Below are positions 37,589 to 44,024 of a stretch of DNA of 64,000 nucleotides, piece by piece. The translations under genes and the position numbers were made by a program. Each line of letters starts with the position of its first letter. The first letter of the stretch is position 1. The notes under the pieces were generated by a model. That model was not told where the DNA came from, did no database searches, and worked only from the letters and a program-made list of their open reading frames with translations. Source of the DNA: Aeromonas enteropelogenes (lineage in GTDB: Bacteria; Pseudomonadota; Gammaproteobacteria; Enterobacterales; Aeromonadaceae); the NCBI RefSeq assembly GCF_000819845.1, contig NZ_CDCG01000017.1, positions 20,860 through 84,859 on the forward strand. The letters are read 5' to 3'.

Positions 37589-40395
37589 TGCGCTGGAACC
37601 AGTTTGATGCCGCCGTGCTTGAGCGCATTCCACCGGAGCGGCTGGTGAGCGACCCGGATCTTCGGCTGGCCCACGGCACGGACGCCAGCTTCTACCGCCT
37701 GGTGCCCGAGCGCATCGTGCGCCTCGACTCCCTCGATGAAGTGCGCTTCGTGCTCGGGGTGTGCCGCGAATTGCACCTGCCGTGCACCTTTCGCGCCGCC
37801 GGCACCAGCCTCTCGGGCCAGGCTCTGAGCGATTCGGTGCTCATCACCCTGACCGACAGCTGGCGTGGCCACCGCATTCTGGACGAGGGGGCTCGCATCG
37901 CCCTGCAACCCGGGGTGATCGGCGCCGATGCCAACCGCTATCTGGTGCCTCTGGGGCGCAAGATTGGGCCGGATCCCGCCTCCATCAACGCCAGCAAGCT
38001 TGGCGGCATCGCCGCCAACAACGCGAGCGGCATGTGCTGCGGCACCGCCCACAACAGCTATCACACCCTGCACGCCATGACCTTGCTGCTAGCCGATGGC
38101 ACCGTGCTGGACAGCAGCGATCCCCACAGCCGCGCCGCCTTTGCGGCAAAACGCCCGGAGCTGCTCACGGGGCTCGCCGCCCTGCGCGCCGAAGTGCTGG
38201 CGAATACCGAGCTTGCCGCCAAGATCCGCCACAAGTACCGGCTCAAGAACACCACGGGCTACGCCATCAATGCCCTGCTCGACCATGAGGACCCCATCGA
38301 TATCCTCACCCACCTGATGATTGGCTCGGAGGGGACCCTCGGCTTTATCGCCGAGGTGGTGCTCGACACCGTGCCCGAATACCCCCACAAGGCCTCGGCC
38401 CTGCTGGTGTTTCGGGACGCCGAGCAGGCCTGTCTGGCCACCTCGCGCCTGAAAAGCGCCCCGGTGGCAGCGGTGGAGCTGATGGATGGACGATCCCTTC
38501 GCTCGGTCGCGGGCAAGCCCGGCCTGCCGGCCTTTATCAAGGCGCTGGACCTGGCTGCCTGCGCCTTGCTTGTCGAGGTGCATGGGGAATCGAAGGAAGA
38601 GCTGGTGGATCGCTGCGAGCAGGTGATGGCCATGGCTACCGAGTTCGTTCAGGTCGCTTCTGTGCCCTTTACCAGCGACAGCGCCGGGCTCTGGGCCATT
38701 CGCAAGGGGCTCTTCCCGGCGGTGGGGGCGGTGCGCACCACGGGCACTACCGTCATCATCGAGGATGTCGCCTTTCCCATCGAGCGTCTGTCGGAAGGGG
38801 TGGCGGGGCTGCAGCAACTGTTCGACGAGTTTGAGTATCACGAGGCCATCATCTTCGGCCACGCGCTGGAGGGGAACCTGCACTTCGTCTTTACCCAGGG
38901 GTTTGACGATCCGGCCCAGGTGGCCCGCTACGGCGCCTTTATGGATGCGGTGACCGAGCTGGTCGCGGTGCGCTTTGGCGGGTCCCTCAAGGCCGAGCAC
39001 GGCACCGGCCGCAACATGGCCCCCTATGTGGAGCTGGAATGGGGGCCGGAGGGGATGGCGCTGATGCGGCGCATCAAGGCGCTGCTCGACCCGGACGGCC
39101 TGCTCAATCCCGGCGTCATCATCAACGATGACCCCAAGGCCCATCTGGCCCATCTCAAGCCCATGCCGGCGAGCGATGCCATCGTCGATCCCTGCATCGA
39201 GTGCGGCTTTTGCGAGGCGGTCTGCCCCTCGCGCACCCTGTCGCTCTCGCCACGCCAGCGCATCGTGCTTTACCGCGAACTGGCCCGCCGTAATCGTGCC
39301 GATGAGCCCTCCAACCAGCTGGCCCGGTTGTTTGACTATCAGGGGATTGAGACCTGCGCCGCGACCGGGCTCTGCGCCGATCGCTGCCCGGTCGGCATCA
39401 ACACCGGTGCGCTCATCAAGAAGCTGCGCACTGACAAATACCAGCGCTTCGTGCCCATTGCCCGCTGGAGCGCCGATCACTTCGCCGGCGTTACCCGCAC
39501 GGCCCGTGGGGCTCTCGGCCTCAAAGCCATTGCCGGCAAGCTGCTGGGAGACAAGGCGCTGGCAGGATTGGTGAACGGGGTTCGCCATCTGAGCGGCCAG
39601 CGCACCCCCGCCTGGTTGCCGACCCTGCCGGGGCCGAGCCGCTACCGGTGGCCGCAAGGGGAGGGGAGCCATGGCGGATCCAGCGAGGACATTAGAGGAG
39701 ATCGCACCGTGGTCTATCTGCCGTCGTGCGCCAGCCGGGTGTTTGGCCAGCAGGAGGATGCCCCGTCACTGCCGGACGTGGTGCTATCCCTGCTCAAGAA
39801 GGCGGGCTGCCGGGTCATAGTGCCGGCGAGAGTTGAGGGGCTCTGCTGCGGCATGCCCTATGACAGCAAGGGGATGAGTGAGGTGGCACAGGCCAAGCGT
39901 CTTGAGCTGGCCGAGGCGCTGTGGCAGGCAAGCGAGCAGGGGCGCTGGCCCGTGCTGCTCGACACCAGCCCTTGCGTGCAGCGGCTGCTGTCGGGGGCGC
40001 TCGGCAAGGGCCTTCGGGTGTTTGAGCCCTCTGCCTTTGTGCTGGAGCACTTGCTGCCCCACCTTGAGCTGACTCCCATCGATGAGACTGTGATGCTCCA
40101 TATCACCTGCAGCAGCCGGCGCATGGGGCTGGGGGAGACCATGCTGGCGCTGGCCCGCGCCTGCGCCCGCGAGGTGATAATCCCTGAGCATATCCAGTGC
40201 TGCGGCTTTGCCGGCGACAAGGGGCTGATGACCCCGGAGCTCAACGCCGCCGCGCTCGCCAGCCTGCCCGCCCAGGTGCCCAGGGATTGCCGTCAGGGAT
40301 TCAGCAACAGCCGCACCTGCGAAATGGGGCTTAGCCAGCACGCTGGCATTCCCTATCACAGCATCCTCTATCTGGTGGATCAGGCGGCGAGATAG
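37588..40395 (+). CDS. dld-II: FAD/iron-sulfur D-lactate dehydrogenase (Dld-II)
   Basis: Dld-II oxidises D-lactate to pyruvate at the membrane side of respiration. The 935-aa protein has an FAD_binding_4 domain (about 40-270; GTSLSGQALSD, IGPDPASINASKLGGIAANN). A FAD-linked oxidase C domain (to about 500; AEHGTGRNMAP) and two 4Fe-4S motifs (Cys536 in CIECGFCEAVCP, and CAATGLCADRCP) follow. The C-terminal part has CCG motifs (LCCGMPYDS, QCCGFAGDK). It resembles Shewanella SO_1521, named Dld-II. The ATG at 37588 overlaps the lldG stop. It is the last gene before a terminator. Confidence 0.95.
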   Translation: MRWNQFDAAVLERIPPERLVSDPDLRLAHGTDASFYRLVPERIVRLDSLDEVRFVLGVCRELHLPCTFRAAGTSLSGQALSDSVLITLTDSWRGHRILDEGARIALQPGVIGADANRYLVPLGRKIGPDPASINASKLGGIAANNASGMCCGTAHNSYHTLHAMTLLLADGTVLDSSDPHSRAAFAAKRPELLTGLAALRAEVLANTELAAKIRHKYRLKNTTGYAINALLDHEDPIDILTHLMIGSEGTLGFIAEVVLDTVPEYPHKASALLVFRDAEQACLATSRLKSAPVAAVELMDGRSLRSVAGKPGLPAFIKALDLAACALLVEVHGESKEELVDRCEQVMAMATEFVQVASVPFTSDSAGLWAIRKGLFPAVGAVRTTGTTVIIEDVAFPIERLSEGVAGLQQLFDEFEYHEAIIFGHALEGNLHFVFTQGFDDPAQVARYGAFMDAVTELVAVRFGGSLKAEHGTGRNMAPYVELEWGPEGMALMRRIKALLDPDGLLNPGVIINDDPKAHLAHLKPMPASDAIVDPCIECGFCEAVCPSRTLSLSPRQRIVLYRELARRNRADEPSNQLARLFDYQGIETCAATGLCADRCPVGINTGALIKKLRTDKYQRFVPIARWSADHFAGVTRTARGALGLKAIAGKLLGDKALAGLVNGVRHLSGQRTPAWLPTLPGPSRYRWPQGEGSHGGSSEDIRGDRTVVYLPSCASRVFGQQEDAPSLPDVVLSLLKKAGCRVIVPARVEGLCCGMPYDSKGMSEVAQAKRLELAEALWQASEQGRWPVLLDTSPCVQRLLSGALGKGLRVFEPSAFVLEHLLPHLELTPIDETVMLHITCSSRRMGLGETMLALARACAREVIIPEHIQCCGFAGDKGLMTPELNAAALASLPAQVPRDCRQGFSNSRTCEMGLSQHAGIPYHSILYLVDQAAR

Positions 40396-40403
40396 GACAA
40401 CAA

Positions 40404-40429
40404 AACGGCAGGATAAATATCCTGCCGTT
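40404..40429 (+). terminator. Terminator of the lactate operon
   Basis: AACGGCAGGAT/ATCCTGCCGTT arms with a four-base loop, nine bases after the dld-II stop; the following T-tract is poor. Confidence 0.75.
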
Positions 40430-40565
40430 GGTGGAGACGCCAAACGCTTGGGGCGTTGTCCCCAGAAGTGGCTGCGCACCATTGTCAGAGCCTGCATCGA
40501 GAAAACGGATTATCCCATCCCTGCCGAATTGTGTGCGTCAAGCTCCTGCCGGTGAGCAGTTACTG

Positions 40566-40835
40566 CGGGTGCTGGTGCAGTTGGGCCGACTCGCCACCGA
40601 GGTTAACCCGCTGATGCGTTATTTTCGCGAACGCTCCCTGCCCATTCCCACCCTCTATGTGATGGGGGAGGAGGAGCATATGTTTCTGGCACCGGTGCGC
40701 GAACAGGTGGCCCGCGACCCCTACTGCCGGCTCGAGATCATCGAAAACTGCGGTCATGTCTGCAATGTGGAGCAGCCGGATCACTTTAATCGCCAGTCGT
40801 TGGCGTTTATATCCAGTCAGACGGTCGCTGTGTAA
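40566..40835 (+). pseudogene. Truncated copy of the alpha/beta hydrolase
   Basis: The frame encodes RVLVQLGRL fused to ATEVNPLMRYFRERSLPIP and continues through YVMGEEEHMFLAP and ENCGHVCNVEQPDHFN to a stop at 40833. It matches the intact hydrolase (30276-31058) from residue 125 to the end at roughly 80 percent, but lacks 49 residues of the lid. The first two thirds, with the nucleophile Ser, are absent. In the intact gene the two ends of the missing 147 bp both read CGCCTCG (30669-30675 and 30816-30822), so the deletion probably arose by slippage between short repeats, in frame. It cannot be an active hydrolase. Confidence 0.85.
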
Positions 40836-40863
40836 GCCATTTAATAGAGAAGCTTTGGTATAG

Positions 40864-40887
40864 GTTGGGTTGAGCGAAGCGAAACCC
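40864..40887. repeat. Dispersed palindromic repeat, copy 1
   Basis: TAGGTTGGGTTGAGCGAAGC followed by GAAACCCAAC: arms GTTGGGTT and AACCCAAC around GAGCGAAGCGA. A second copy with the same core AGCGAAGCGAAACCCA lies at 54498-54523. Confidence 0.75.
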
Positions 40888-41219
40888 AACAGGGGAATAT
40901 TATATTAAAACCATCCATCGTAATTTTTTATTTCTAACAGACTGAATTTTCTCAGCGTAATCGAAACCACAGGAAGGGATTTCTTTTTGTCAGCGGAGAT
41001 TTTTACATTTAGGCATTACATATATATCACCCTTTATGTCTAATGTTGACGGGCCGTTCGTGAACGTCAGATTACATTTCGCTAAGCGAACCTACGGCCC
41101 TGGAGTAATGAAAATTTTAAACGTGAGCAGGCGGCTTATGATGAAGGCGCGATCAACTTGTTCGCACCTTCCCTTCTATTTTCGTATATTCCCCCTAAAT
41201 GTACGTAGACGGATGGGTA
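40888..41219. other. AT-rich intergenic region with an imperfect hairpin
   Basis: No gene with support. GGGCCGT (from about 41049) and ACGGCCC (to about 41100) form the base of a 50-base imperfect stem. Composition falls sharply from the flanking 60 percent GC. Confidence 0.4.
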
Positions 41220-41244
41220 AGTTTAAAAGCATTGCTTTTAAACT
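41220..41244. terminator. Palindrome overlapping the end of the nuclease-like gene
   Basis: AGTTTAAAAGCA/TGCTTTTAAACT is a perfect 12-bp palindrome with a one-base centre. The stop codon of the minus-strand gene (41238-41240) lies inside it. Probable terminator. Confidence 0.7.
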
Positions 41245-42122
41245 CCAGGGTCCAAATTTTTCATTAATTCATCAAGAATGAAGGCAGCCTCTTTGGCATT
41301 ATTTTCATCAAGAGATACCGGCAGCACTACAGCCATTTCATCTATTCTTAAGAGTGTTAAATCAGATAGCCAAATAGGAATTGTTGCTGTAATACACACG
41401 CCATGACTTACATGAACATAGCGTTCAATGTATTTATTTATGTGTCTTTTTGCTTCGATTTTGAATTCATTTATGATTTTTTGACTCAATACTCTCGCTT
41501 GTAATTCATGATCAACTTCAAACTTAGGTATATCTTTAGATATGTAAGGGGCTACATCAATAAAAATAAACCCTCTAATCATAAAATGAGGGTATTTAGT
41601 AATCTTCAATTCTCTTTCTAATTGATGGCCAGCCTTTTTGAAGTTAGCTTCAAAACCTCTAATTGAGGTAATTCTTTTACACTCAATAAAGAGCACTCTT
41701 CCATGACCTATCGCGATAACATCAGTGTTACTATCAAAGTCTATAATAAATCCACTATTTTTAAGACGAGCAGCAACCAGAAGCTCATACATATAGTTTC
41801 TAGAGTCACTCGCCTCAAAGTTATCCAGATGATCTGGACCTGTAATGATTTTTTCTAATCGCTCTATAAAGCCTTTACTTTTTTCAGTGCTAAATGAATT
41901 TTTTACACAAACAATTTCTATTAATTCTTGCTGAGACAAGGTGAGTAAATCAAATTTTCTTCTTCCTTCATCTGAAAGAGGATTATCTGCATTATAAAAA
42001 CTATCGATATAGTCGACATAACGACCATATCGAGATGCCAAAGCATTAAAACCATAAGAAATCAGCCATTCCTGAACGTCGCTAATTTGAGAAATCATGT
42101 CAGTTGCGTTGAAAAGTTTCAT
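41238..42122 (-). CDS. PD-(D/E)XK nuclease-like protein in an AT-rich insert
   Basis: I do not recognise a named family. The 294-aa protein has a nuclease-like core at about 108-165: Glu113 (MYELLVA), Asp134 (NTDVIAIG) and Glu147-x-Lys149 (LFIECKRI), the order and spacing of PD-(D/E)XK enzymes. The N-terminal 100 residues and the C-terminal 100 are helical, without membrane segments. The gene is AT-rich and uses codons (AAT, ATT, TTT, AAA) unlike its neighbours, which points to recent transfer. The start ATG at 42122 has no strong ribosome-binding site. A role in phage defence or DNA modification is plausible but unproven. Confidence 0.6.
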   Translation of the reverse strand: MKLFNATDMISQISDVQEWLISYGFNALASRYGRYVDYIDSFYNADNPLSDEGRRKFDLLTLSQQELIEIVCVKNSFSTEKSKGFIERLEKIITGPDHLDNFEASDSRNYMYELLVAARLKNSGFIIDFDSNTDVIAIGHGRVLFIECKRITSIRGFEANFKKAGHQLERELKITKYPHFMIRGFIFIDVAPYISKDIPKFEVDHELQARVLSQKIINEFKIEAKRHINKYIERYVHVSHGVCITATIPIWLSDLTLLRIDEMAVVLPVSLDENNAKEAAFILDELMKNLDPGV

Positions 42123-42470
42123 GCCAGTCTCATTAAAATATAAGAATGTGAGGGTCCTAAATTTTGACTTTATTAAGCCAAACCTACCAAAGCGTAAGGA
42201 TGAGGAGTTGTCCTATGCCCAACATTGAATTTAAACGATAAAGGAAGTAGTACAATGCGCTTTGTTTATGCGGATAAACAGGATGGCTACCGCACGGGGG
42301 TGACAGCTTAACCGTATAGGTAATCCATAGACACTCCTGATCGTGCAAGGGGCCAGATTAGTGATGGTATCAAAAGCCAATTGACCCAATGGAGTGAAAC
42401 CTTATCTAACACATGGAATTGGCATAATTTTTTGAAGGCCGTCGTATTTTAAGACTGTTGCCCTTGCATC
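42123..42470. other. Intergenic region with short degenerate frames
   Basis: No gene supported. Tiny frames follow ribosome-binding-like sites: eight codons from ATG at about 42214, and 18 codons from about 42255 after AAGGAAG. A plus-strand open stretch near 42325-42450 ends NTWNWHNFLKAVVF and could be the last piece of a lost gene; I cannot identify it. Confidence 0.35.
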
Positions 42471-42506
42471 TGGATAAAAAAGAAGGGGGCCCATCTGCTT
42501 GGCCCC
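42471..42506 (-). terminator. Terminator of the lipocalin tail remnant
   Basis: On the minus strand GGGGCC and GGCCCC arms are followed by CTTCTTTTTTATCC. It lies 7 bases after the remnant's stop codon. Confidence 0.75.
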
Positions 42507-42512
42507 TGCCTA

Positions 42513-42620
42513 TCAATAGCCAGTCATCTCCAGATAGCCGACCCCCTTGGCATCCCCCGAGACAGAGACAGCTCCTTCCCAGTAGTCAAAGCAGCCGTTC
42601 AGGGGGTGATTGGGGGCATG
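42513..42620 (-). pseudogene. Duplicate 3' end of the lipocalin-like gene
   Basis: The last 29 codons read CFDYWEGAVSVSG, DAKGVGYLEMTGY and TGA, nearly identical to the end of the intact gene at 42957 (FDYWEGAVSVSG, DANGVGYLEMTGY, TGA). Upstream (HAPNHPLNG) similarity stops within ten codons and a stop codon follows. The fragment keeps a terminator that the intact copy seems to lack. Confidence 0.85.
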
Positions 42621-42798
42621 AATAGGTTAGTAGTAGCCCATATTCATATGGTTCTTTGACTTAATCATTGTTATATCAATCAATACCTTGTAACAGCCGG
42701 TTACAGATCTTGCGTCGACCGGCGAACCCTTCCTCCAGTAAATTCAGCGGCGATTGAATGCACCTCACATAACAAAGCAATTGCAAGGAACAAGAGTC

Positions 42799-42963
42799 AT
42801 GAGAATGCACCACAAAGCCATGCTGGCCATCGCCTGCACCGCCGCCCTGTCCGCCTGTGACAGCGAGAAGGCGGCCAACAGCATAGCCAAGCGCGCACCG
42901 ATGCCGACATCTATGAGGCGAACCTGCTCAGCCGCGATGGCGGTAAGGGGTAAGACTCAGTAG
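42799..42963 (+). pseudogene. Small lipoprotein gene, probably frameshifted
   Basis: The frame starts MRMHHKAMLAIACTAALSAC, a signal peptide with lipobox LSAC, then DSEKAANSIAKR. After this the current frame (APMPTSMRRTC...) looks non-natural. Removing one GC from the CGCGC near 42890 restores RTDADIYEANLLSRDGGKG and a TAA at 42951-42953. AAGGAACAAGAG serves as ribosome-binding site. I do not recognise the family; it could also be a truncated larger lipoprotein. Confidence 0.5.
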
Positions 42964-44024
42964 CCAGTCATCTCCAGATAGCCGACGCCGTTGGCGTCCC
43001 CCGAGACGGACACCGCCCCCTCCCAGTAGTCAAAGCGTCCCGTCATGGCCTGATCGGGCTGGCGCGCCTGGATGGTGAGCTTCATATCGGCGGCTTCCAG
43101 CTGCCACTCGATGGGGTAGGCTTGCCCCTTGGGGCCGCGCCAGGTCTTGCCGGGGGTAAGGCGGATCTGCTCAGGATCCAGCACCCGGCTGCTGCCATCT
43201 TGTTCGATCAAAATGCCGTAGCGGTTTTCCGGCTCGGTGCGCCCTGCCTTGGTGCGCAGGCGAAACAGCATCAACTCGCGGCCATCCTCAAATTGCAGCG
43301 AAAACCAGTCCCAGCCCGATTGCCACTGCGCCAATACCGAGCTGCTCCACTCGTGATCGAACCAGCCCTCACCGCTGACGTTGCGGGTCTCTCCATCCAG
43401 GGTCAGGGTGCCGCTGATGGTCAGGCGCGGGTAGGAGTAGTAGAAGGAGGCGTTGCCCGGGCTCTTCTCGCTGTAACCCTGTTTGCCTTGCAGCACCGCC
43501 GGCTTGGCGGCGATCACCTGTAAATCAAGATCCCCCGCCTTGCTCTGCACCTTGAGGGTGGCGGGAAAGAGCGATTCCCCTTGAGAGGCCAGCACCCACT
43601 CTTTGAGCCAATACTGGCCGCCGCTGGCTCCGGCGAGCCCTGGCCCCTGGCGGCTGGTGCGCTCATCCTGCTGGTGGCTGCCTTTGCTCAAATCCGTGAT
43701 GGCGAACTGGGCCAGCCAGAGCTGGGGGGTGAGCCAGGGGTTGTCGGATGTTATCTCCTGCTCGATACCCTGGCGAAACAGGGTCCACTGCATGCCGTAG
43801 CCGCGCCCCTGCTCATCTTTCAGGTTGCCGGTGAGATACCACCACTCGGAGCGGTAGTCGGGGTGGGCAGCGTGATCCGCGGGCAGACGGATGGACTGGC
43901 CCGGCAGGGCCTTTTTGAAGTGATCGCTGCCGCCACCAAGGATGGTCCCCAGATCGCTGGCACGGATCCCGGCGCCATACAGGGTGCAGATCAGCGCCAG
44001 CGACCAGATGTTGAATGTTTTCAT
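42957..44024 (-). CDS. Lipocalin-like / CrtC-AttH family secreted protein
   Basis: The 355-aa protein has a signal peptide (cleavage near IRASD, residue 22) and the double lipocalin-like fold of AttH / carotenoid 1,2-hydratase relatives. Signatures are HPDYRSEWWYLTGNL, a central GEGWFDHEWSSSVL and WDWFSLQFEDGRELMLF, and the terminal FDYWEGAVSVSG and GVGYLEMTGY. Function unproven; it is probably the periplasmic partner of the ABC transporter genes upstream. The ATG at 44024 follows AAGGAGAG and overlaps the permease stop by three bases. The frame opens 42 bases earlier. Confidence 0.85.
   Translation of the reverse strand: MKTFNIWSLALICTLYGAGIRASDLGTILGGGSDHFKKALPGQSIRLPADHAAHPDYRSEWWYLTGNLKDEQGRGYGMQWTLFRQGIEQEITSDNPWLTPQLWLAQFAITDLSKGSHQQDERTSRQGPGLAGASGGQYWLKEWVLASQGESLFPATLKVQSKAGDLDLQVIAAKPAVLQGKQGYSEKSPGNASFYYSYPRLTISGTLTLDGETRNVSGEGWFDHEWSSSVLAQWQSGWDWFSLQFEDGRELMLFRLRTKAGRTEPENRYGILIEQDGSSRVLDPEQIRLTPGKTWRGPKGQAYPIEWQLEAADMKLTIQARQPDQAMTGRFDYWEGAVSVSGDANGVGYLEMTGY

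Noticed and set aside
40430..40560. Plus-strand frame before the hydrolase remnant (GDAKRLGRCPQKWLRTIVRA onward to a TGA)
   Set aside because: No start signal and no family recognised; too short to call a gene or remnant.
41047..41103. Imperfect hairpin considered as an integron attC site
   Set aside because: The conserved attC core sites are not visible, and no cassette array or integrase is present.
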